A DNA stretch of 7,045 nucleotides from an uncultured Beijerinckiaceae bacterium (GTDB taxonomy: Bacteria; Pseudomonadota; Alphaproteobacteria; Rhizobiales; Beijerinckiaceae). Position numbers and translations under genes: made by a program. Position 1 is the first letter of the stretch. Each line of letters starts with the position of its first letter. Positions 1 through 5,807 of this stretch are shown one piece after another. A model generated the notes under the pieces. It searched no databases, was not told the DNA's origin, and was given only the letters and a program-made list of their open reading frames with translations. The DNA lies in the NCBI GenBank assembly GCA_937863205.1, contig CALMGA010000244.1, positions 1 to 7,045 of the forward strand, given 5' to 3'.

Positions 1-1
1 G

Positions 2-82
2 ATCGCGACCTATGCGCTGATCGCCGTCCTGTTCGCGCTCGGCATCTGGCTGGCCCTCCGCTTCACGGCGACTTCGCGCTGA
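2..82 (+). CDS. C-terminal end of a membrane protein (5' truncated)
   Basis: Only the last 26 codons lie in the window, ending at a TGA at 80-82. The peptide begins IATYALIAVLFALG and ends LRFTATSR: about 19 hydrophobic residues followed by a short basic tail. This looks like a last transmembrane helix with a short tail, which the positive-inside rule would place in the cytoplasm. The hydrophobicity, GC-rich codon use and a stop only 4 bases before the end of the convergent radical SAM gene support a real reading frame. The family cannot be told from so little sequence. Confidence 0.55.
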   Translation: MATYALIAVLFALGIWLALRFTATSR

Positions 83-86
83 TCCC

Positions 87-1166
87 TCAAAACAGGGACA
101 GTTGCTGCTGGCCCTGCGATCCCGGACGACGGAACAGGTCGGTGCGGAGCTTCAACCGATCCCGGCTGAAGCCGTTGCGCGCGACGGCCGCCTCGAACCT
201 GCGCCCGATCATCCAGGCGAACGGGCCGGTGCCGGTCATCCGCTCGCCCCACTTGGCGTCGTAGGTCTTGCCGTTGCGGGTCGAGGCGATCAGGGTCATC
301 ACGTGGCGCAGCTTGTCGGGGAAGTGAACGGCGAGCCAGTCCTGGAACAGGTCGCGCACGTCCAGCGGCAAGCGAAGCATGACGTAGCCGGCCTCGGCCG
401 CCCCCGCCGCCGCCGCCCGCGTCAGCACCGTCTCGATCTCCGCATCGTTGATCGCGGGAATGATCGGCGCCACCATGACGCTGGTCGGCACGCCGGCGCG
501 GGTCAGTTCGGCGATGGTGTGGAGCCGCCGCTCGGGCGTGCTGGCGCGCGGCTCCATCTTGCGGGCGAGATCGGGATCAAGCGTCGCGACCGAGATCGCC
601 ACCTTGACGAGTCCCTTGGCGGCCATCGGGGCGAGAAGGTCGAGGTCGCGCAATACGAGCGCCGATTTGGTGACGATGCCGACCGGGTGATCGGCCGCCG
701 CCAGCACTTCCAGGATCGCCCTCGTGATCTTCCGTTTGCGCTCGATGGGCTGGTAGGGATCCGTGTTGGTGCCGATGGCGATCGTCCTGGCCTCGTAGCG
801 CGGCGACGCAAGCTCGCGCAGCAAAACCTCGGCCGCGCCGGTCTTGGCGAACAGGTGCGTTTCGAAATCGAGCCCGGGCGACAGGCCCATGTTGGCGTGG
901 CTCGGCCTTGCGTAGCAGTAGCTGCAGCCGTGCTCGCAGCCGCGATAAGGGTTGATCGACCGATCAAACGAGATGTCGGGCGACTCGTTGCGGGTGATCA
1001 CCGTGCGGGCGCGCTCATCCACGACCTGCGTGCGCAGCGCGCCAAGCGTCGCCAGCGACCCCCACCCATCGTCGTCGGCGATCCGCGACACGGTTTCGTG
1101 GCGTGCGGCCGGATTGCTCGTGGCGCCGCGCCCCCTGGCTGGCGGCTGGCGATTCGGCAGGCCCAT
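87..1166 (-). CDS. PA0069-family radical SAM protein (SplB-like, COG1533)
   Basis: Predicted 359-residue cytoplasmic radical SAM enzyme. With the ATG at 1166, residues 77-84 read CEHGCSYC, the CxxxCxxC motif whose cysteines (77, 81, 84) bind a 4Fe-4S cluster that cleaves S-adenosylmethionine. Family blocks follow: GTNTDPYQP (132-140), TKS (166-168), EPRASTPERR (205-214) and a C-terminal QLSLF. The family belongs to COG1533, which includes spore photoproduct lyase, but its own substrate is not established. The protein has no cysteine outside the cluster motif, so the hydrogen-donor cysteine of Bacillus SPL has no counterpart. The frame continues upstream to a TTG at 1274. I prefer ATG 1166 because the family's RGRGA segment then lies near the N-terminus; the ribosome site there is weak (GAGCGA). 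An SOS box lies about 100 bases upstream. Family call is firm, start moderate. Confidence 0.9.
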   Translation of the reverse strand: MGLPNRQPPARGRGATSNPAARHETVSRIADDDGWGSLATLGALRTQVVDERARTVITRNESPDISFDRSINPYRGCEHGCSYCYARPSHANMGLSPGLDFETHLFAKTGAAEVLLRELASPRYEARTIAIGTNTDPYQPIERKRKITRAILEVLAAADHPVGIVTKSALVLRDLDLLAPMAAKGLVKVAISVATLDPDLARKMEPRASTPERRLHTIAELTRAGVPTSVMVAPIIPAINDAEIETVLTRAAAAGAAEAGYVMLRLPLDVRDLFQDWLAVHFPDKLRHVMTLIASTRNGKTYDAKWGERMTGTGPFAWMIGRRFEAAVARNGFSRDRLKLRTDLFRRPGSQGQQQLSLF

Positions 1167-1268
1167 TTCGCTCAACGTCGAGAACAAACGGGCACGCTGA
1201 GCGGGAACGGAAACGGATCGTTGCGAATGAACTTGTGCCGACACGTTGATCTGACCTCGTGACGACAG

Positions 1269-1283
1269 GAACAATAAGTGAAC
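1269..1283 (-). promoter_or_regulatory. Predicted LexA operator (alphaproteobacterial SOS box)
   Basis: The + strand reads GAACAATAAGTGAAC and the - strand GTTCACTTATTGTTC. This is an exact match to the direct repeat GTTC-N7-GTTC bound by LexA in alphaproteobacteria. It lies in the AT-richer part of the divergent intergenic region, about 103 bases upstream of the radical SAM start at 1166 and 129 bases upstream of the GTG at 1412. Since the site is a direct repeat, either gene or both could be controlled; the radical SAM gene is the better candidate because of its SplB kinship. Binding is inferred from sequence alone. Confidence 0.6.
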
Positions 1284-1375
1284 ATAAACCAGAAGTCCAG
1301 CTGTTCTGTGGACAACTCCGGCATTCGGCTTGCTTTTCGCCTGTGTTCTTCGTCGCCGTCAAGTCGATGCGCGGA

Positions 1376-1390
1376 GCGGTGTCTCACCGC
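1376..1390. repeat. Short GC hairpin upstream of the glycosyltransferase-like gene
   Basis: GCGGTG and CACCGC form a perfect 6-bp stem around a TCT loop, ending 21 bases before the proposed GTG start at 1412. No T-run follows, so it is not a standard terminator. It may be part of a structured leader or chance pairing in GC-rich DNA. Confidence 0.3.
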
Positions 1391-1411
1391 GCAGTTTACC
1401 CCGCGAGCCAC

Positions 1412-1918
1412 GTGATCTCGGCGATCGTTCTTGAACCAGCGTCCTTTCCGCGCGGCAGCGCCGGACAGGATCTCGTGATCCGCTCGCTGTCGTGGCTGGT
1501 CAGCGCCGCCGTCGCCGGCCTGATCGGCGACCTGACGCTGGCCGCCTCGGCCGGGCTGCAGCTTGATGGCGTGTCGGATGCGGTCGGGTGCCGTCTGGTC
1601 GTGGCCGACGACGAGGGCCGGCGCCTGCGCGCGGCCGCCGATCAGGTGCGGGGCGGCACCGTTCTCGTTCTCAAGGCCGGTTTCGCGCCGGGGTCCGAAT
1701 TGATCGAGGAACTGGCCCGACGCGAGGGTGCGGCGTATCCCGCCCTGCTGCTCGCAGCCCCGACCACCTTCTGGCAGCGCCTCCTGCCCGATCGCGCGCC
1801 GAGCGTCGGCATTCTCGCCCCGGCGCCCTCGTGCCGGCAGGCGGCGGATTTCGCCGCGCTGGTGCGCTCCTGCCGTGGCGGCACGCGGTTGGCAGCTCGG
1901 GCGCGGCCCCTACCGTGA
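1412..1918 (+). CDS. Degenerate glycosyltransferase family 2-like protein
   Basis: The product would be 168 residues from a GTG start. The frame stays open back to 1259, but the N-terminus VISAIVLEP from the GTG resembles the first beta strand of short alphaproteobacterial GT-A (family 2) proteins, which usually begin M-(I/L)-S-(V/A)-I. Later parts also follow that pattern: a segment ending DAVGCRLVV (56-64), RRLRAAAD (70-77), a strand VLVLKAGFAPG (84-94), and a C-terminal FWQRLL (120-125) before a basic tail. Where these relatives carry a DxGSxD-type nucleotide-sugar motif, this protein reads LTLAASAG (41-48), so the acidic residues are gone and transferase activity is doubtful. No good ribosome site precedes the GTG. 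It converges on the metallopeptidase gene with a 7-base gap. The family call rests on remembered similarity and is tentative; a hypothetical protein is the fallback. Confidence 0.5.
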   Translation: MISAIVLEPASFPRGSAGQDLVIRSLSWLVSAAVAGLIGDLTLAASAGLQLDGVSDAVGCRLVVADDEGRRLRAAADQVRGGTVLVLKAGFAPGSELIEELARREGAAYPALLLAAPTTFWQRLLPDRAPSVGILAPAPSCRQAADFAALVRSCRGGTRLAARARPLP

Positions 1919-1925
1919 GGCCGGC

Positions 1926-2885
1926 TCACTCGCTTCCGCTGCCGGCGAAGCTCGTGCCGGCGAAGGTGTCGCACGCGCTGACCCGCCCGCTGTCGAGCCC
2001 GGTCTGCAGCCAGTGCACGCGCTGCGCCGAGCTGCCGTGGGTGAAGCTGTCGGGCACGACATAGCCTTGCGCGCTTTCCTGCAGCTTGTCGTCGCCGATC
2101 GCCTTGGCGGTGTTGACCGCCTTCTCGACGTCGCCGGGCTGGATGAAGTTGTCCTTCTTGTTGGCATTGGCCGCCCAAACGCCGGCGAAACAATCGGCCT
2201 GCAGCTCGATTCGTTGCGACAGCGCGTTGCGCTGCGTCGCGCCGGCCCGCTGTTCGGCGCCCTGCACCTTACCCAGCGTGCCCAGCAGGTCCTGGACGTG
2301 GTGGCCGATCTCGTGGGCGATGACGTAGGCGTAAGCGAAGTCGCCGCCACCGCCGAGCTTCCGCTGCATTTCGCTGAAGAAGCTCAGGTCGAGGTACACC
2401 TTCTTGTCGATGGGGCAGTAGAACGGTCCCATTGCCGCCTGCGCGCCGCCGCAGGCCGAACGGGTCCGGCCGCTGAACAGCACGAGGTTGACCGGCTGGT
2501 AGCGCACCCCGGTCTGCGCCGGCAGGATGCGCGACCACACGTCTTCGGTTTCGCCGAGAATCGCGGCGGCGAACTGGCCGAGCTGGTCGCGCGGCGTCCC
2601 CGCGCGGGTCTGGCGACCGCCTTGCGCCGAGCCGTCTTGCCGGGTGTCCTGGGACTGGATGCCGCCGCCGCTCCGCGCGCCGTTGGCCATTTCGGCGCCA
2701 TTGATGAGCACGCGCGGATCGATGCCGAGCGCCCAGCCCAGCAGACCGAGCACGACGATCGTGCCGAGCCCGAGGCCGCCGGCGCCGCCGACCATGCCGC
2801 CGCCACCGCCGGGATCAAAACCGCCGCCCGGGTCGTCGCGACGGTCCTCGACATCGTCCGAGCGACGGAAGTTCTCCCATTCCAT
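1926..2885 (-). CDS. ypfJ: YpfJ-family neutral zinc metallopeptidase (membrane-anchored)
   Basis: Predicted 319-residue zinc metallopeptidase of the YpfJ / KPN_02809 group (PF04228, COG2321). The N-terminus is the family's MEWENFRRSDDVEDRR, then a glycine-rich linker (20-40) and one hydrophobic segment (about 38-54) that should anchor it in the inner membrane with the catalytic part outside the cytoplasm. The zinc site is HEIGHH at 191-196 (H191, E192, H195), with ELQAD at 227-231 as the likely third-ligand motif. C145 and C157 flank a conserved region. FTHGSSAQRVHWLQTG (281-296) is the family's C-terminal block. Length and motif order are normal. The ATG at 2885 has an excellent Shine-Dalgarno, which decides against the longer frame to 3032. 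The physiological substrate is unknown. Two large palindromes lie 60-165 bases upstream. Confidence 0.93.
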   Translation of the reverse strand: MEWENFRRSDDVEDRRDDPGGGFDPGGGGGMVGGAGGLGLGTIVVLGLLGWALGIDPRVLINGAEMANGARSGGGIQSQDTRQDGSAQGGRQTRAGTPRDQLGQFAAAILGETEDVWSRILPAQTGVRYQPVNLVLFSGRTRSACGGAQAAMGPFYCPIDKKVYLDLSFFSEMQRKLGGGGDFAYAYVIAHEIGHHVQDLLGTLGKVQGAEQRAGATQRNALSQRIELQADCFAGVWAANANKKDNFIQPGDVEKAVNTAKAIGDDKLQESAQGYVVPDSFTHGSSAQRVHWLQTGLDSGRVSACDTFAGTSFAGSGSE

Positions 2886-2900
2886 GATCCACCCCCCCTT
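2886..2900 (-). promoter_or_regulatory. Strong extended ribosome binding site of the metallopeptidase gene
   Basis: Read on the - strand, AAGGGGGGGTGGATC directly precedes the ATG. It closely tracks the full complement of the 16S rRNA 3' end (AAGGAGGTGATC) with extra G residues. This supports the start at 2885. The run of seven G is also a plausible site for length variation. Confidence 0.65.
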
Positions 2901-2947
2901 GGCCCGATCCCGCCGGCAGAGTCCCGTGTCCGCGGTCGGCCGGGTCG

Positions 2948-2986
2948 AAGCAGGTTCGCGTTGGCAGGCCAACGCTTCACCTGCTT
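2948..2986. repeat. Nested palindrome 1 (39 bases)
   Basis: Outer arms AAGCAGGT (2948-2955) and ACCTGCTT (2979-2986) are perfect complements. Inner arms GCGTTGGC (2958-2965) and GCCAACGC (2968-2975) are also perfect. They are separated by TC on one side and TTC on the other, with AG at the centre. That gives 16 paired positions with one small internal loop. It lies 62-101 bases upstream of the metallopeptidase ATG, so it could be an operator-like dyad or a leader hairpin. No T-run follows on either strand. Confidence 0.7.
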
Positions 2987-3002
2987 GGTCCTTTGCTGTG
3001 CC

Positions 3003-3047
3003 GCAGGTTTGGATCGCAAAACCGCGGGGCACTTTTGCGAGACCTGC
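3003..3047. repeat. Nested palindrome 2 (45 bases), same outer arm
   Basis: Outer arms GCAGGT (3003-3008) and ACCTGC (3042-3047) repeat the arms of the preceding palindrome. The inner arms differ: CGCAAAA (3015-3021) and TTTTGCG (3033-3039) around an 11-base GC-rich loop. It begins 26 bases past the stop codon of the UDG-like gene and lies over 115 bases upstream of the metallopeptidase start. It could mark transcript ends or act in the metallopeptidase leader; without a T-tract it is not a canonical intrinsic terminator. Confidence 0.65.
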
Positions 3048-3073
3048 TTAGCCGATCCCCGCGCGGCCCGCCA

Positions 3074-3931
3074 TCAGCCTGCGGTCGCCAGCGCGTCGGC
3101 GATCATCAGCAGGTCCGCCCAGGCGCGGCGCTTGCCCAGCGGCTGCTTCAGCAGGTAGTCCAGCGAGAAGGTCACCAGCGTCTTCACCGTTGTCGCCTCG
3201 CCCTCGAAGCTGACCCAGCGCCCGCGCAGGCGGCTGGCCGGCTCCCGGCTGCCGAGCAGGGGCTGGGCGGCCCGTTCGCCCAGGCACACCAGAAGCGACG
3301 GCGCGGCCAGCGCGATCTGCCGCCTGGCGAAGGGCAGGCAGAGCGAGAGTTCGAGCGGCGTCGGCACCCTGTTGCCGGGCGGGCGCCAGGGCACCACGTT
3401 GGCAAGATACACTTCCTCGCGCGTCAGTCCGATCGCCCGCAGCATCGCATCGAGCAGCCGGCCCTTGCCGCCGGCGAAAGCCTGGGCGCCCCGCTCGTCG
3501 TCGGAGTCCGGCGCGCCGCCGACCAGCATGACCCGGCTTCCCGGCGTTCCGGCGGCGAAGATCATGCCCGTCGCGGTGGCGGCGAGGCCGCAGCCGGGCA
3601 GCGCGGCCCAGGCCGCCGCGAGCTGCTCCAGCGTCGCGGCGGCGGCGGCCAGCTCTTCCGCCCGGCGGATCAGCGCTTCCGCCGAAGCCGGCGCGGCGAG
3701 TGGAAGGGACGTGCGCCCGTCCGCCCGCTCGGCCACTCTGGCGAGCGAAGGCGCAGCGGTCGCCGGAAACGCCGGGCCGGGGCGATCATGCCCCTGGGCG
3801 AAGCAGTCGCGCGCCGTGTCGCCGATCACGGCATCGACGCCCATGGCGACATACCAGCGCAGAAGGGCTTCCAGCGCCGGACCTTCGTCTGCGTCGTTCG
3901 GGGAGTGTTGGGCCGGTTCGGCTTGTTCCAT
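3074..3931 (-). CDS. Uracil-DNA glycosylase superfamily protein with altered active site
   Basis: 285 residues, related to the family 4 (UDGa-like) enzymes that remove uracil from DNA. Residues 1-110 are a variable, alanine-rich N-terminal region. The domain starts at CGLAATATGMIFAAG (114-128), followed by SRVMLVG, a FAGGKGRLLDAML block (152-164), YLANVVPWRPPGNRVPTP (175-192) and LLVCLG (213-218), all family landmarks. C114, C198 and C216 match three of the four Fe-S cysteines of family 4; the first of the CxxC pair is L111. Two catalytic motifs are changed: GEAPG reads GGAPD (138-142) and the HPxYLL motif reads SLDYLL (256-261). The fold is confident, uracil excision doubtful. The ATG at 3931 is preceded by GGAAGAGG, a good ribosome site, and leaves a 163-base divergent gap to the ETF-QO gene. 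Confidence 0.85.
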   Translation of the reverse strand: MEQAEPAQHSPNDADEGPALEALLRWYVAMGVDAVIGDTARDCFAQGHDRPGPAFPATAAPSLARVAERADGRTSLPLAAPASAEALIRRAEELAAAAATLEQLAAAWAALPGCGLAATATGMIFAAGTPGSRVMLVGGAPDSDDERGAQAFAGGKGRLLDAMLRAIGLTREEVYLANVVPWRPPGNRVPTPLELSLCLPFARRQIALAAPSLLVCLGERAAQPLLGSREPASRLRGRWVSFEGEATTVKTLVTFSLDYLLKQPLGKRRAWADLLMIADALATAG

Positions 3932-4094
3932 GTGCCTCTTCCGCCTACATCGCCCTGGCGCGGAACGGAAGCGCCCGCGCGCAGGTGTATCCGGCCGCAT
4001 GATCCATCGCGCGTCTTGGGGCAACCTCCGGGATGAGGCAGCCGTCCCGGGCGGGACGTCTTCGACGACCGGACGACAGCAGGATGCTTGAGCG
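3932..4094. promoter_or_regulatory. Divergent intergenic region, UDG-like / ETF-QO
   Basis: Promoters for both flanking genes should lie here. The ends hold the two ribosome sites: GGAAGAGG on the - strand (3935-3942) and AGGA on the + strand (4081-4084). I found no SOS box and no clear -35/-10 pair. Confidence 0.5.
4043..4058. repeat. Short hairpin upstream of ETF-QO
   Basis: CGTCCC and GGGACG form a 6-bp stem around a GGGC loop, 36 bases before the ETF-QO start codon. It could be a leader hairpin; chance pairing is also plausible at this base composition. Confidence 0.3.
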
Positions 4095-5774
4095 ATGAGC
4101 GGCAGCGAAGCGGCCTTTGAGCCGCGCGAAAGCATGGAGTTCGACGTGGTGATCGTCGGCGGCGGGCCCGCCGGCCTCGCCGCCGCGATCCGCCTCAAGC
4201 AGATCGACCCCGACCTGTCGGTGGTGGTGCTGGAGAAGGGCTCGGAGGTCGGCGCCCACATCCTGTCGGGGCTGGTGATGGATCCCGGCGCGCTGGACGA
4301 ACTGCTCCCCGACTGGCGCGAGGACGCCGAGCGCCCGTTGAAGACGCCGGTGGTCGCCGATCGCTTCTTCTACCTGACGCGCACAGCCAAGGTGGCGCTG
4401 CCGAGCGTCCTGATGCCGCCGATGCTGTCGAACCACGGCAACTTCATCGGCTCGCTGTCGGACGTCGCCAAATACCTCGCCGCGCGCGCCGAAGCGCTCG
4501 GCGTCGACATTTATCCCGGCTTCGCCGCGACCGAACTTCTCCACGACGAGACGGGCGCAGTCGTCGGTGTCGCCAGCGGCGATATGGGGATCGGCCGGAA
4601 CGGGCTGCCGACGGCCAACTTCACCCGCGGCATGGAACTGCGCGGGCGCTACACCCTCCTCGCGGAAGGCGCCCGAGGCACGCTGAGCAAGCAGCTCATC
4701 CATTCGCACAAGCTGCACGCCGACGGCGAGCCGCAGAAGTACGGCATCGGCCTCAAGGAGCTGTGGCGGGTAAAGCCGGAGCAGCACCAGCCCGGGTTGG
4801 TCCAGCACACCTTCGGCTGGCCGCTCGACAACGCGACCGGCGGCGGCTCGTTCATGTACCACTACGGTGACAATCGGGTCAGCATCGGCTTCGTGGTGCA
4901 CCTGAACTACACCAATCCGACGCTGTCGCCCTTCGACGAGTTCCAGCGCTTCAAGACCCATCCCGCCATCGCGGCCATGCTGGAGGGTGGCGAGCGTCTC
5001 GTTTTCGGCGCACGCGCCATCACGGAGGGCGGCTGGCAGTCGGTGCCGCAGCTCGCCGTGCCCGGCGCGGCCCTGATCGGCTGCGCGGCCGGCTTCGTCA
5101 ACGTGCCCCGCATCAAGGGCTCGCACAACGCCATCCGCACCGGCATGCAGGCGGCCGAGGCGGCGGCGGCGGCGATGGCGGCCGGGCGCGCGCACGATCG
5201 GCTCGATGCCTACGCCGATGGCTGGCGCGACACGGCCGTGGGACGGGACCTCAAGCCCGTGCGCAACGTCAAGCCGCTGTGGTCGAAGTTCGGCACGTTC
5301 GGCGGCGTGGTGCTGGGCGGCTTCGACATGTGGACCAACGCGCTCGCCGGCCTGTCGCTGTTCGGCACGATGAGCCACGGCAAGGCCGACTATCAAGCGC
5401 TGAAGCCGCTGAGCGCGGTGACGCCGATCAGCTATCCCCGGCCCGACGGCAAGCTGTCGTTCGACAAGCCCTCCTCGATCTATCTCAGCGGCACCAACCA
5501 CGAGGAGAACCAGCCGCCGCACCTCGTGCTGGCCGATCCGACGATCCCGATCCGCAAGAACCTGCCGACCTATGGCGCCCCCTCGCGGCTGTACTGCCCC
5601 GCCGGCGTCTATGAGGTCGCCTATGCCGACGAGGCGGCCAAGACCGAGCCGCGCTTCGTCATCAACGCGCAGAACTGCGTGCACTGCAAGACCTGCGACA
5701 TCAAGGATCCCGCACAGAACATCACCTGGGTCCCGCCCGAAGGCGGCGGTGGACCGAACTATTCCGGCATGTAA
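4095..5774 (+). CDS. Electron transfer flavoprotein-ubiquinone oxidoreductase (ETF-QO)
   Basis: 559 residues, full length for the family. The enzyme takes electrons from reduced electron transfer flavoprotein, loaded by acyl-CoA and amino-acid dehydrogenases, and passes them through FAD and a 4Fe-4S cluster to ubiquinone at the inner membrane. The FAD-binding motif DVVIVGGGPAGLAAA is at 17-31. Mid-protein family blocks include GWPLDNATGGGSFMYHYGD (241-259) and GCAAGFVNVPRIKGSHNA (329-346). The cluster ligands are C501, C528, C531 and C534 (CPAG and CVHCKTC), and the protein ends GGGPNYSGM, as is usual. The ATG at 4095 has AGGA ten bases upstream; an internal ATG at 4134 is possible, but the preceding segment PRESMEFDVV looks native to the family. 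The next gene follows after 33 bases, suggesting one transcript. Confidence 0.97.
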   Translation: MSGSEAAFEPRESMEFDVVIVGGGPAGLAAAIRLKQIDPDLSVVVLEKGSEVGAHILSGLVMDPGALDELLPDWREDAERPLKTPVVADRFFYLTRTAKVALPSVLMPPMLSNHGNFIGSLSDVAKYLAARAEALGVDIYPGFAATELLHDETGAVVGVASGDMGIGRNGLPTANFTRGMELRGRYTLLAEGARGTLSKQLIHSHKLHADGEPQKYGIGLKELWRVKPEQHQPGLVQHTFGWPLDNATGGGSFMYHYGDNRVSIGFVVHLNYTNPTLSPFDEFQRFKTHPAIAAMLEGGERLVFGARAITEGGWQSVPQLAVPGAALIGCAAGFVNVPRIKGSHNAIRTGMQAAEAAAAAMAAGRAHDRLDAYADGWRDTAVGRDLKPVRNVKPLWSKFGTFGGVVLGGFDMWTNALAGLSLFGTMSHGKADYQALKPLSAVTPISYPRPDGKLSFDKPSSIYLSGTNHEENQPPHLVLADPTIPIRKNLPTYGAPSRLYCPAGVYEVAYADEAAKTEPRFVINAQNCVHCKTCDIKDPAQNITWVPPEGGGGPNYSGM

Positions 5775-5807
5775 GGCAGGGTCGGACGAACAAGCGACGG
5801 AGCGGAC

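Larger units (their letters stand above)
1167..1411. promoter_or_regulatory. Divergent intergenic region, radical SAM / glycosyltransferase-like gene
   Basis: This gene-free stretch separates two divergently read genes and should hold promoters for both. Around 1265-1320 it is visibly richer in A and T than the flanking genes. It contains an SOS box (1269-1283), a dyad GTCCA...TGGAC (1295-1313, 9-base loop) and a hairpin GCGGTG-TCT-CACCGC (1376-1390). I could not pick a convincing -35/-10 pair in either direction. If the radical SAM gene starts upstream of 1166, part of this stretch is coding. Confidence 0.6.

Noticed and set aside
102..1262. A 386-codon open frame on the + strand opposite the radical SAM gene
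   Set aside because: Low-complexity Arg/Gly-rich translation without recognisable motifs; shadow of the real - strand gene.
1167..1274. N-terminal extension of the radical SAM protein from the TTG at 1274
   Set aside because: The start codon would lie inside the SOS box, and the extra 36 residues lack the family's look; the RGRGA segment sits near the N-terminus if ATG 1166 is used.
1307..1315. TTGTCCACA on the - strand, one mismatch from a DnaA box
   Set aside because: A single near match with no cluster, AT-rich unwinding region or origin-associated genes; not enough to propose a replication origin.
3003..3047. Intrinsic terminator for the UDG-like gene
   Set aside because: The stem is good and well placed, but no T-run follows it on the - strand and the loop is 11 bases, so it is listed as a palindrome only.
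1728..3158. A 476-codon open frame on the + strand across the metallopeptidase gene
   Set aside because: It spans the 3' end of one gene, an entire opposite-strand gene with an HExxH site and an intergenic palindrome region; its translation shows no family features.
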